Below, piece after piece: positions 17,220 through 25,415 of a stretch of 64,000 nt of DNA. Numbering within the stretch: position 1 is the first letter of the stretch; the number at the start of each line of letters is the position of its first letter. The DNA is from Nodularia sp. LEGE 06071 (GTDB taxonomy: Bacteria > Cyanobacteriota > Cyanobacteriia > Cyanobacteriales > Nostocaceae). Location: assembly GCF_015207755.1 (NCBI RefSeq), contig NZ_JADEWH010000004.1, positions 310,001 to 374,000 on the forward strand, read 5' to 3'. The notes under the pieces were generated by a model that saw nothing but the letters and a program-made list of their open reading frames with translations, was not told the origin of the DNA and did no database searches. The position numbers and the translations under genes are program-made.

Positions 17220-18944
17220 TTAACTATCCTCGTTAATTTCAAAGGAATTAATCATTTTTTCCACTACAGGCCAGAACTTATTATATTTTTTGTCTGGGGC
17301 TTGATAAATAATATAGTAGGCTTTTTTATGAAAGAGAGTTCCACGTTCTAATATCTTTAGTGTACATCTATCTTCTTTACGGGTACTGGTAATTTCATAA
17401 GCATCATAATCTTTACCTACTCTGCTGAGTTGGTTGGCTGTTAATAATTTATTGGATTTGTCACGTTCTATGGTGTCAGAAACTATTTTGGTATATTCTT
17501 CCCTGGTTAAAGCTTTACCTAAATCAGCAATATTCACACTCACTTCTAAAGCACAGGTTTTTTCTTGGGATTGATTTTTGGGCGAAAATATCACTTTCTC
17601 TTGTTCGTCTGCTGGTGCAGTTGTGGGTGTCCAGTTTTCAGAATAGTTAATGCTAAAACCCATGTTGGTTTGATTGTCAATATAGGTTTTGGTTAAATTT
17701 TCTGGTTGGGAGCCATTCAATAAATAGGTCATAGTAAAAGCAATACCAGAACTAATACCAGAAACAGTTAAGATTGCGGCTACTATAGCAATGACTAAAA
17801 CTGGCTTTGATTGGGTATTTTGATGAGCCAAAGTTTGATGATTTGTTGAAGTCGGGTTAGGTGCAACAGATATTGTGTATAATTCTGGTAAGGTTGATAG
17901 TATATTAATGAAATTAGCTAATTTTTTTTGACAAAATAAGGCAAACTTTGGTGGTTTGAAAGGTTGAATATTATTTTGCGGTTCGCCAATCATCAAAGTA
18001 GGAACGTTCAAAGGCTGATGGTTAGGGATTCTTTGTACAGGAATACTCTGTATTCTGGCTTTGATTTTTCTTAATTCGTCTAATGCATCTTTGGCTGTGC
18101 GGTAACGTGTTTGTTGCCAATCTGGATGTACCATTTTGTCAATGACATCAGCTAGTTCGCTGTTGACATTTGGGGCTGAGTTTCGCCAGACTATTTGACC
18201 GTCATCTTCTGTAATAATGCCATTGGCATGAGGTGAATTAGGCAGAAAACCTGTTAAGGCTTGAATACCAATTATACCTACAGCATAGACATCGGTGTTG
18301 AAGCTAACTTCACCAGTTTTGCGTTCTATTGGCATATATGGTAATGTCCCAACAACAATACTGGGTTGATTTTTTTGATGCAATGTCATGTCTTTGACTG
18401 TGCCGAAGTCAACTAATACAAGTTTTTGGTCTCTTTCCCTTCTAATTAAATTTTCTGGTGTGATATCTCGGTGAACTAACTTTTGAGTTTGTAGGAAGAC
18501 CAAAATTTCTAAAATGTCATGGAGGATTTCCCAAACCTGACTACTTGATAATGGCAAGGTGGGCGGTAATTCTGAACTCAGTTCTTGACCTTCTATATAT
18601 TCTTCAACTAAATAAAACTCCTTTTTGACTATTAGTGCCAGCTTACGTTTGATGACAAAGTAATCTTTTAATTTGGGAATTTGGGGATGATTTAATTTAT
18701 TGAGATGATTTGCTTCTCTTTCAAATAATTTCTTGAGTTCTTGGAAATCGACTCGATTCAAGTTTTGTTTGTCCTGGTTAGGCTTGAGCAATTTAACCAC
18801 GCATTTTTGATTGTGGTTATCTAAATCTTCCGCTAAATAGGTTTGACCAAAGCCACCCCGACCTATTTCTGCTTTGATTTCATAGCGTCCTTTTTGTCCT
18901 GGGAGGATTTGACCAATTAAGTTTTTTTGGATAAAGGGTAGCAT
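17220..18944 (-). CDS. Ser/Thr protein kinase with membrane anchor and PsbP-like C-terminal domain
   Basis: A 574-aa Hanks-type kinase. The glycine loop GRGGFG is at 28-33, Lys51, the catalytic HRD at 158-160 and DFG at 179-181; MPIERKTGEVSFNTDVYAVG replaces the APE region. A membrane segment lies at about 381-409. The C-terminal part (about 420-570) resembles the PsbP/Mog1 fold: NMGFSINYSENWTPTTAP, then KVIFSPKNQSQEKTCALEVSV, then a final VVEKMINSFEI. This tail should face the periplasm or lumen and may sense an envelope signal. It lies between two trypsin-like protease genes, on the opposite strand. The ATG follows a clear open frame boundary. Confidence 0.88.
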   Translation of the reverse strand: MLPFIQKNLIGQILPGQKGRYEIKAEIGRGGFGQTYLAEDLDNHNQKCVVKLLKPNQDKQNLNRVDFQELKKLFEREANHLNKLNHPQIPKLKDYFVIKRKLALIVKKEFYLVEEYIEGQELSSELPPTLPLSSSQVWEILHDILEILVFLQTQKLVHRDITPENLIRRERDQKLVLVDFGTVKDMTLHQKNQPSIVVGTLPYMPIERKTGEVSFNTDVYAVGIIGIQALTGFLPNSPHANGIITEDDGQIVWRNSAPNVNSELADVIDKMVHPDWQQTRYRTAKDALDELRKIKARIQSIPVQRIPNHQPLNVPTLMIGEPQNNIQPFKPPKFALFCQKKLANFINILSTLPELYTISVAPNPTSTNHQTLAHQNTQSKPVLVIAIVAAILTVSGISSGIAFTMTYLLNGSQPENLTKTYIDNQTNMGFSINYSENWTPTTAPADEQEKVIFSPKNQSQEKTCALEVSVNIADLGKALTREEYTKIVSDTIERDKSNKLLTANQLSRVGKDYDAYEITSTRKEDRCTLKILERGTLFHKKAYYIIYQAPDKKYNKFWPVVEKMINSFEINEDS

Positions 18945-19128
18945 AAGTATTCAAATGTTAAATGTTATTGATTAAGGAGTTTATAGTTGGTTCTATATGG
19001 AGGGCGGGCAAGATGCCTACCCCACAAGAGTTAGGACATTAAGAGGTGTATTTCATTTACCTGCAAGGTTCTGTATGTTACAAAATATAGATAGTGATAA
19101 ATAGTTCTTTTCTCACTATACCTGTAAG
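18945..19128. other. Spacer between the kinase and the MITE
   Basis: Leader region of the kinase, with the dispersed motif GGGCAAGATGCC at 19006-19017, whose reverse complement also occurs at 55439-55450. With the MITE that follows, it makes the 370-base gap before the TPR protease. No gene is visible. Confidence 0.4.
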
Positions 19129-19277
19129 AGGTTGTTTTAAAAGTGATCGGCTGTGATTTTAGGCACGTATGATCCCCCCTAGCCCCCCTTAAAAAGGGGG
19201 GAAAGGTCATCTAAGTCCGGGGATTTAGGGGGATCTAAAATGTTTTGCTACCGATAATAGGACTTTTAAAACAACCT
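19129..19277. mobile_element. MITE-like element with 16-bp terminal inverted repeats
   Basis: A 149-bp non-coding element. The ends AGGTTGTTTTAAAAGT (19129-19144) and ACTTTTAAAACAACCT (19262-19277) are perfect inverted repeats. GTAAG flanks both sides (19124-19128 and 19278-19282); this can be read as a 9-base repeat ACCTGTAAG at 19120-19128 and 19274-19282 if the last four bases overlap the end. The middle holds a second G-rich palindrome starting GATCCCCCCTA and ending TTAGGGGGATC, a core shared with the element at 22666. It lies 37 bases upstream of the TPR protease start and could influence its expression. Confidence 0.75.
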
Positions 19278-19314
19278 GTAAGTATTTATTTAGACCAGTT
19301 TTATTATTAAGGAT

Positions 19315-20658
19315 ATGATGAAACTTACTTATTTTTTGCCCGTAGGTTTGCTGGCTGCGGCTGTGGTGATGATACAACCTCAGAGTTTGGCGGCGTTAAC
19401 TGCACAGGAGGTTGATGCTATTGCTAAGGAAATTACGGTTCGCATTGATGGCCAGGATGATGCTAGTAGTGGTTCTGGGATTATTATTGAACGCAATGGC
19501 GATAATTACTTGGTGCTGACGAACTGGCACGTTGTGGAAGGTAAGGGTGATTACACAATTTATCCTCGTGAGGGTAGGGCTAGGCGATACACTGTTAAAT
19601 CTAGTCAGGTGCAACGCTTACCAGGGGTAGATTTGGCTGTATTGGTGTTTAACAGCAGCACAAATTATCAAACGGCATCTATAGGAAATGCTAATCAGTT
19701 GCAAAATGGGATGAAACTACGCATTACTGGGTTTCCTGTACAGGGACCAACCATTAGGGAACGCACCTATATATCTTTGTCTGGAGAAATGTCTGGGAGG
19801 TTATCAAAACCGCATGATGGTTATGAGTTGATTTCTTCTGTTTCAGCCCTATCAGGCATGAGTGGGGGGCCAATACTGAATGAAAATGGGGAAGTGGTGG
19901 GGGTAACTGGACTGGGAGAAGTTGATGCGAGAACGCGTAATGTGAGTTTGGGGTTAGGGATTCCCATTAATACTTATCAGAGGTTGGCAGCAAATATCAA
20001 AACTTTGCTACCGCAAAATGCTAGTCCCCCAACTGAGAACTTTTTTAATATCGGTTTTGCTAAGTCTGAAAAAGGAGACCACCGAGGGGCAATTGTGGCT
20101 TACACTGAAGCAATTCGCCTCAATCCCAACTATGCCGATGCCTACTACAACCGGGGAGTTGTCCGTAATAAATCGGGAGATAAACAGGGGGCAATCACTG
20201 ATTACAATCAAGCTATCGGGATTAATCCCAACCATGCCCTAGCCTACAACAACCGGGGATTTGCCCGTTCTGCATTGGGAGATAAACAGGGGGCAATCAC
20301 TGATTACAATCAAGCTATCCGGATTAATCCTAACCATGCCCTAGCCTACAACAACCGGGGATTTGCCCGTTCTGAATTGGGAGATAAACAGGGGGCAATC
20401 ACTGATTACAATCAAGCCATCCTGCTTAATCCCAACCTTGCCCTAGCCTACAACAACCGGGGAGTTTTCCGTTCTGAATCGGGAGATAAACAGGGGGCAA
20501 TCACTGATTACAATCAAGCAATCCAGATTAATCCCAACTTTGCCCTAGCCTACCACAACCGGGGAAATGCCCGTTATGAATTAGGAGATAAACAGGGGGC
20601 AATCAATGATTACAATCAAGCTATCCGGATTAATCCCAACCTTGCCCTAACCTATTAA
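19315..20658 (+). CDS. Trypsin-like serine protease with C-terminal TPR repeats, cut by an in-frame stop
   Basis: The 447-aa product has a signal peptide (about residues 1-27), a trypsin-like domain with His72 (LTNWHVV), Asp106 (GVDLAVL) and Ser183 (SGMSGGPIL), and then TPR units of 34 residues from about residue 242. The frame stops at TAA 20656-20658 inside the seventh unit, where the sister units have Tyr-Asn-Asn or Tyr-His-Asn; the same frame continues with five further units to 21213. The full gene would encode about 632 residues. The protease domain is complete, so a shortened protein may still work. The start could be ATG 19315 or 19318; AAGGAT lies upstream. Confidence 0.88.
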   Translation: MMKLTYFLPVGLLAAAVVMIQPQSLAALTAQEVDAIAKEITVRIDGQDDASSGSGIIIERNGDNYLVLTNWHVVEGKGDYTIYPREGRARRYTVKSSQVQRLPGVDLAVLVFNSSTNYQTASIGNANQLQNGMKLRITGFPVQGPTIRERTYISLSGEMSGRLSKPHDGYELISSVSALSGMSGGPILNENGEVVGVTGLGEVDARTRNVSLGLGIPINTYQRLAANIKTLLPQNASPPTENFFNIGFAKSEKGDHRGAIVAYTEAIRLNPNYADAYYNRGVVRNKSGDKQGAITDYNQAIGINPNHALAYNNRGFARSALGDKQGAITDYNQAIRINPNHALAYNNRGFARSELGDKQGAITDYNQAILLNPNLALAYNNRGVFRSESGDKQGAITDYNQAIQINPNFALAYHNRGNARYELGDKQGAINDYNQAIRINPNLALTY

Positions 20659-21112
20659 AACCGGGGATATGCCCGTTATGAATTGGGAGATAAACAGGGG
20701 GCAATCACTGATTACAATCAAGCCATCCTGCTTGATCCCAACCTTGCCGTAGCCTATGTTGGACGGGGAAATGCCCGTTCTGCATTAGGAGATAAACAGG
20801 GGGCAATCACTGATTACAATCAAGCTATCAAAATTAATCCCAACTATGCCGAAGCCTACCACAACCGGGGACTTGCCCGTTCTGAATCGGGAGATAAACA
20901 GGGGGCAATCAATGATTACAATCAAGCTATCAAAATTAATCCCAACCATGCCGATGCCTACCACAACCGGGGAGTTGCCCGTTATGAATCGGGAGAGAAA
21001 CAGGGAGCAATCACTGATTACAATCAAGCGATCAAAATTAATCCCAACTTTGCCTTAGCCTATCATGGACGGGGAAATGCCCGTTCTGCATTAGGAGATA
21101 AGCGGGGAGCAA
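20038..21112 (+). repeat. Tandem 102-bp repeat tract encoding TPR units
   Basis: Eleven 34-codon units, most nearly identical in DNA, with the core GGAGATAAACAGGGGGCAAT repeated in nearly every unit. The first and last units are the most divergent, as expected for a tract that expands and contracts by unequal recombination. The high identity makes this region prone to assembly or slippage error. Confidence 0.92.
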
Positions 21113-21213
21113 TTTCAGATTTACAGCAAGCTGTCAAACTCTATCAGCAACAAGGTGGAAATCAGGAATGGTCTCAAAAGGCACTTGAAACAATAAGAAA
21201 ACTTCAGGAATAA
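20659..21213 (+). pseudogene. Downstream part of the split TPR protease gene
   Basis: Continues the protease/TPR gene in the same frame immediately after the TAA at 20656-20658, with the rest of the seventh TPR unit, four more units and a C-terminal cap (LQQAVKLYQQQGGNQEWSQ). No ATG with a ribosome site is seen; the earliest possible start is a TTG at 20683. It is probably not translated on its own unless the stop is read through or is a sequencing error. Confidence 0.75.
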
Positions 21214-21488
21214 TTAGAGATCATCAAATACTTTAAGTTATGCAAGTGGCAATAAATACATTAAAAAAAGTATAAAATCTACCTTTGGTTAACCAAGAAA
21301 CTGAAGTGCTTGACTAGCAAGGCTTTGAAGATGTATGTGCTACAATTAGAGAGTTGCGAAACTGTTGTGTTGCTTTGATTGCATAAAAGTCCAGGTAACA
21401 AGTAAAGTTAATATTTTGCCATCAAGCTGCTGAGGATAAATTTTTATCCCTATCAGTGGCAGCCAATAGCTTAAGAAAATTTAAGTAT

Positions 21489-22544
21489 ATGAAAAAAGTC
21501 GTCGTTGGTCTTTCTGGTGGTGTTGACAGTTCCACCGCCGCAGCTATTCTGCATCATCAGGGCTATGAAGTTATTGGTTTGACCCTTTGGCTAATGAAAG
21601 GTAAGGGTCAATGTTGCTCTGAAGGAATGATCGACGCGGCTGATATCTGTGAACAGTTGGGTGTTCCCCATGAGGTTGTGGATATTCGTGAGGTGTTTCA
21701 AACCCAGATTGTCGATTTTCTGGTGACTGGTTACAGCGCTGGAATCACACCTCTGCCTTGTTCTCAGTGTAATAAGACGGTGAAGTTTGGGCCTATGGTG
21801 CAGTATGCTCGTGAAAAGTTAGACTGCGATCGCATTGCTACTGGTCACTATGCTCAAATTAACTATGATGAAGTGACTGGACGCTACCAGTTATTAAGGG
21901 CTGTTGACCGGAACAAAGACCAGTCTTATTTTCTGTATGACTTGTCTCAAGATTTACTAGGCGCAACAGTATTTCCTCTAGGAGAACTCGAAAAAGCCGA
22001 CACTCGCCGCATTGCTGCTGAATACGGGCTAACCACGGCAAATAAGCCAGAAAGTCAAGATTTGTGTTTAGTGGAAAGCAACGGTTCCATGCGGGCATTT
22101 CTGGATAAATATCTTGCGCCCAAACCGGGGGATATTGTGGATGTGGCTGGGAAAATTTTGGGTCAACATGATGGTGTCCATCACTACACCATTGGACAGC
22201 GCAAAGGTTTGGGAATTGCGGCGGCTGAACCCCTGTATGTGATTGAATTAGATGCAGTGAATAATAAAGTGGTTGTAGGCGATCGCACAAAGGTAACTCA
22301 ACCAGAATGCACAGTAAATCAAGTAAATTGGGTTTCTATCGCTGAACCATCCACACCGATTCGCGCCGAAGTGCAAATTCGTTATCGTTCTCACCCCACA
22401 CCAGTGACGGTGATTCCTCTGGAAAATTCCCGTGTGCGGTTGGTGTTTGATGAACCCCAAGTCAGCATCACCCCTGGACAAGCTGCTGTCTGGTACGACG
22501 GTGACAAAGTTTTGGGTGGCGGGGTTATTGAACAATTTAGTTAA
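21489..22544 (+). CDS. mnmA: tRNA-specific 2-thiouridylase MnmA
   Basis: Thiolates U34 of tRNA-Lys, -Glu and -Gln using ATP and a persulfide donor. From the ATG at 21489 the protein is 351 aa. The PP-loop SGGVDSS is at residues 9-15; PLPCSQCNK puts Cys91 and Cys94 in the nucleophile region and SQDLCLVE gives the second catalytic Cys193; GQRKGLGI and the C-terminal beta-barrel are typical. A GTG at 21456 would add eleven residues with no family support. It is followed by its own hairpin terminator. Confidence 0.96.
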   Translation: MKKVVVGLSGGVDSSTAAAILHHQGYEVIGLTLWLMKGKGQCCSEGMIDAADICEQLGVPHEVVDIREVFQTQIVDFLVTGYSAGITPLPCSQCNKTVKFGPMVQYAREKLDCDRIATGHYAQINYDEVTGRYQLLRAVDRNKDQSYFLYDLSQDLLGATVFPLGELEKADTRRIAAEYGLTTANKPESQDLCLVESNGSMRAFLDKYLAPKPGDIVDVAGKILGQHDGVHHYTIGQRKGLGIAAAEPLYVIELDAVNNKVVVGDRTKVTQPECTVNQVNWVSIAEPSTPIRAEVQIRYRSHPTPVTVIPLENSRVRLVFDEPQVSITPGQAAVWYDGDKVLGGGVIEQFS

Positions 22545-22551
22545 GCAGAAT

Positions 22552-22586
22552 CCCTACCTCTACCCGCAATAGAGGAGGGTTTTTTG
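22552..22586 (+). terminator. Terminator of mnmA
   Basis: CCCTACCTCTA pairs with TAGAGGAGGG (one bulged A) around a seven-base loop, followed by six T. It begins seven bases after the stop codon. Confidence 0.82.
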
Positions 22587-22665
22587 ATTTTTCAAGCAAA
22601 TTATAGCGTTTCCCACTTTAATGCAGTACAAGAACCCCACCCCCAACCCCCTCCCCGCAAGCGAG

Positions 22666-22811
22666 GCTACGGTGTACACACAAGTGATCTGATCCCCCTA
22701 AATCCCCCTTAAAAAGGGGGACTTTAAGAAATTTTCCCCCCTTCTCAAGGGGGGCTAGGGGGGATCAAAACGTGATGAGGCAACTTGATAAGACTTGTGT
22801 GTAGACGATAG
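22666..22811. mobile_element. MITE-like element inserted in a dispersed hairpin repeat, 9-bp target duplication
   Basis: A 146-bp non-coding element. Its ends GCTACGGTGTACACACAAGT and the complement of ACTTGTGTGTAGACGATAG match at 16 of 19 positions. GCAAGCGAG is duplicated exactly on both sides (22657-22665 and 22812-22820). Joining the flanks without the element rebuilds a CCCCGCAAGCGAG...GGGGG hairpin repeat like the typA terminator. The centre carries the G-rich palindrome GATCCCCCTAAATCCCCCTT...GGGGGGATC also found in the 19129 element. A related element lies at 32428-32600. Confidence 0.82.
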
Positions 22812-22863
22812 GCAAGCGAGCAGGGGGCTATGATATACCTTATCTGATTAGGAAACGCTATAT

Positions 22864-23307
22864 GTGATTGTCAAACCTGATAAATATGGGACTGAAAAAA
22901 TAGTTACCTATGGAATGAATAAAGCAGTTTTAAATGAGCAAGAAGTGACTAAGAAAAATATTATTCAATTATTGGCTCAATTGACTGATGTTTATCAGAA
23001 TACTCGCAATGAGCGCAAAGAAATAATGATGAAATTTCCTCCAGAGGATGAGGAGTTTTCGCTGTTAGAGGAAATTGAACTGTTGACGGTAAATCTCAGA
23101 GGCTATGCGAGTCAAGTTCAAGCCACTGGTCAAATTAACCATAAATCTCAGGCAATTGAGCAACTACAAGCCATGCGAGTTTTAAATGTGCCTCAAATTG
23201 CTAACTTCTACTTTAGCAATAATGACCAGTATGAACAGATGAAGAGTTATCTCAGAATATTAGATTACTTACGATTGTTACTGTGGGAATATTTGCAGTC
23301 TCAGTAA
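22864..23307 (+). CDS. Hypothetical protein, about 147 aa, mostly helical
   Basis: Not recognised. The frame begins at GTG 22864 (an overlapping ATG at 22862 is out of frame), and an internal ATG at 22915 would give a 130-aa form that omits a weakly conserved-looking N-terminus. The protein is soluble and strongly helical, rich in Glu, Gln and Leu, with a probable coiled coil over about residues 55-85 and a C-terminal aromatic and leucine-rich helix (LRILDYLRLLLWEYLQ). It lies just downstream of the MITE and ends two bases before the convergent Uma2 gene. Confidence 0.55.
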   Translation: MIVKPDKYGTEKIVTYGMNKAVLNEQEVTKKNIIQLLAQLTDVYQNTRNERKEIMMKFPPEDEEFSLLEEIELLTVNLRGYASQVQATGQINHKSQAIEQLQAMRVLNVPQIANFYFSNNDQYEQMKSYLRILDYLRLLLWEYLQSQ

Positions 23308-23309
23308 TA

Positions 23310-23963
23310 TCACAAAATACTGCTATCCACCTGTTCTGCAAACTCCTCTAAAGCTTGCACAGTTCCCACTTGCCAAGCGCGTTCCACTGTAGCAGGTATA
23401 ATTTGCGTTAAAGGGATATGAGGAAAAGTAGGGCTAAGATCAGATTTAAGATAATTCCCGTTTTGGAGTAAATAAATAGTCAGCTTACTACTATCGTAAA
23501 TCCATAATTCCGGAACGGCGATCGCCTCATAAGCATCCAGGGTTGTTTTAGAAGTGACATCCATCTCAATGGCTAAATCGGGAGGAGGTTCATCAGGTTC
23601 CAGTCTTCGGCGACTAATCATGCTTTGGTAATTCTGAATATAAAAGCAAGCATCCGGTTCTACCCCTGCGATATTTTCCCGTTTGAAGGTGGTTGAACCA
23701 AAAGGTTCGTATTTTCTCCCAGTCTTCTTGAGTAAAATTTTGACAATATCGGAAATTAAATCTTTTGGCTTTTCGTGTTCAGGTAGGGGAACCATGATTT
23801 CTAGCGTTGACTGACTATAAGCAATTCGTGCTGATCGCTTTTCGCCCAACTCTCTTAAAATGGACTCAAACTCCTCCCAACTTACATCTTGAATAGTCAC
23901 TGTACTACCAGGCGCTAACCGTAATTGGCTCACTGGTTTCAGAACAGGGGATACAGCCGTCAT
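23310..23963 (-). CDS. Uma2-family protein (DUF820, restriction-endonuclease-like fold)
   Basis: A 217-aa member of the large cyanobacterial Uma2 family. The PD-(D/E)xK-type core is visible: VEPDACFYIQ with Asp104, then PPPDLAIEMDVTSKT with Glu133, and a later PELWIYD strand. Families of this type are very numerous in filamentous cyanobacteria; their nuclease activity and biological role are mostly untested. The catalytic Lys is not clear by eye. It is a single gene, tail to tail with the 147-aa gene. Confidence 0.9.
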   Translation of the reverse strand: MTAVSPVLKPVSQLRLAPGSTVTIQDVSWEEFESILRELGEKRSARIAYSQSTLEIMVPLPEHEKPKDLISDIVKILLKKTGRKYEPFGSTTFKRENIAGVEPDACFYIQNYQSMISRRRLEPDEPPPDLAIEMDVTSKTTLDAYEAIAVPELWIYDSSKLTIYLLQNGNYLKSDLSPTFPHIPLTQIIPATVERAWQVGTVQALEEFAEQVDSSIL

Positions 23964-24137
23964 ATTTCACAGACTGAAAAGTACATTAGCTCCACCCTAA
24001 CTTATCCCGGATTTCAGCAGACGCAATTTATCCCCTCGTTCCCCATTCTCAAACTCTTTGTCAACTGCGTACCAGCATTTTGATAAGTTAGTACATAGTT
24101 TGAAACAATTGCAGTTAAGTCTAAAGAGGGGATTACG

Positions 24138-25316
24138 TTGAGTAAACATCCAGATGCCATTGCACCCCACGGTGGACAATTGGTAAACCGTATCGCTACA
24201 CCAGAACAAAAGGCAGAATTTCTCTCAAAAGCCGACTTTTTGCCACGAGTGCAACTTGATGCGCGGGCGGTTTCTGATTTAGAGATGATTGCTATCGGCG
24301 GTTTTAGTCCACTCACGGGTTTTATGAACCAGGACGACTACACCCGCGTCGTCAAAGAAATGCGGCTAGCGAATGGACTGGCGTGGTCAATACCCATTAC
24401 ACTGTCAGTAACAGAAGAAATAGCCTCCCCACTCCAGGAAGGCAGCCTGATTCGTTTGGATAACGCCAGCGGTGAATTTATCGGAGTTTTGCAACTTGAG
24501 CAAAAGTATCTCTACGATAAAACTCAAGAGGCGATTAATGTTTACCGCACTGATGACGCTAAACATCCAGGTGTGCAGGTAGTCTACAATCAGGGTTTTA
24601 TAAATCTTGCAGGTGACATTTGGCTATTACAACGCGATCCCCATTCCCAATTTCCCGCCTACCAAATCGATCCCGCAGCTTCACGGCAGATGTTTAAGGA
24701 CAAGGGTTGGAAAACTATCGTTGGTTTTCAAACTCGCAACCCCATCCATCGCGCCCACGAATATATCCAAAAGTGTGCTATGGAAACTGTGGATGGTTTA
24801 TTTTTGCACCCGTTGGTAGGAGCAACAAAAGAAGATGATATTCCCGCCGATGTGCGGATGCGCTGCTATGAAATTTTGCTAGAACATCACTATCCCCAAG
24901 ACCGAGTGATTTTGGCAATTAATCCGGCTGCCATGCGTTATGCTGGGCCACGGGAGGCGATCTTCCATGCTTTAGTGCGGAAAAACTACGGTTGTACTCA
25001 CTTTATTGTGGGACGGGATCATGCTGGTGTGGGCGATTATTACGGCACTTATGATGCTCAATACATCTTTGAGGAGTTTGAGCCTGGTGAATTGGGTATT
25101 GTGCCAATGAAGTTTGAACACGCTTTTTACTGCACACGCAGCAAACAAATGGCGACAACTAAAACTAGCCCCAGCAAGCCAGAAGAACGTGTTCACCTCT
25201 CAGGAACTAAAGTCAGAGAAATGCTGCGCCGGGGTGAATTACCACCACCAGAATTTTCCCGTCCGGAAGTGGCGGCTGAGTTGGCGCGGGCAATGCAAGC
25301 CCAAGCATCTGCTTAA
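24138..25316 (+). CDS. sat: Sulfate adenylyltransferase (ATP sulfurylase)
   Basis: First step of assimilatory sulfate reduction: ATP plus sulfate gives APS and pyrophosphate. The 392-aa single-domain enzyme shows [12 protein letters not shown] at 198-209 (QTRN and HRAH active-site motifs), [17 protein letters not shown] and the C-terminal [14 protein letters not shown]. The start is TTG at 24138, giving the family N-terminus [21 protein letters not shown] lies about ten bases upstream, which supports it, and no ATG is available. A palindrome follows the gene, then the pseudo-orthocaspase on the same strand. Confidence 0.96.
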   Translation: MSKHPDAIAPHGGQLVNRIATPEQKAEFLSKADFLPRVQLDARAVSDLEMIAIGGFSPLTGFMNQDDYTRVVKEMRLANGLAWSIPITLSVTEEIASPLQEGSLIRLDNASGEFIGVLQLEQKYLYDKTQEAINVYRTDDAKHPGVQVVYNQGFINLAGDIWLLQRDPHSQFPAYQIDPAASRQMFKDKGWKTIVGFQTRNPIHRAHEYIQKCAMETVDGLFLHPLVGATKEDDIPADVRMRCYEILLEHHYPQDRVILAINPAAMRYAGPREAIFHALVRKNYGCTHFIVGRDHAGVGDYYGTYDAQYIFEEFEPGELGIVPMKFEHAFYCTRSKQMATTKTSPSKPEERVHLSGTKVREMLRRGELPPPEFSRPEVAAELARAMQAQASA

Positions 25317-25367
25317 GGCATTTGTTAATCAGCGAACCGTATAAACTTTAACTTTACACTACAGACT

Positions 25368-25399
25368 TCAGCCCTATAAGCTGTTAGCTGACGGGCTGA
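25368..25399 (+). terminator. Palindrome between sat and the orthocaspase gene
   Basis: TCAGCCC at 25368-25374 pairs with GGGCTGA at 25393-25399, with an inner AGCT pair. There is no long T-run, and it lies only 16 bases before the next ATG, so it could be a weak terminator or a 5' leader structure. Confidence 0.4.
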
Positions 25400-25415
25400 G
25401 GACTGATGGCTAATT

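Noticed and set aside
20038-21112. CRISPR-like array
   Set aside because: The repeats are coding TPR units in one frame with no unique spacers.
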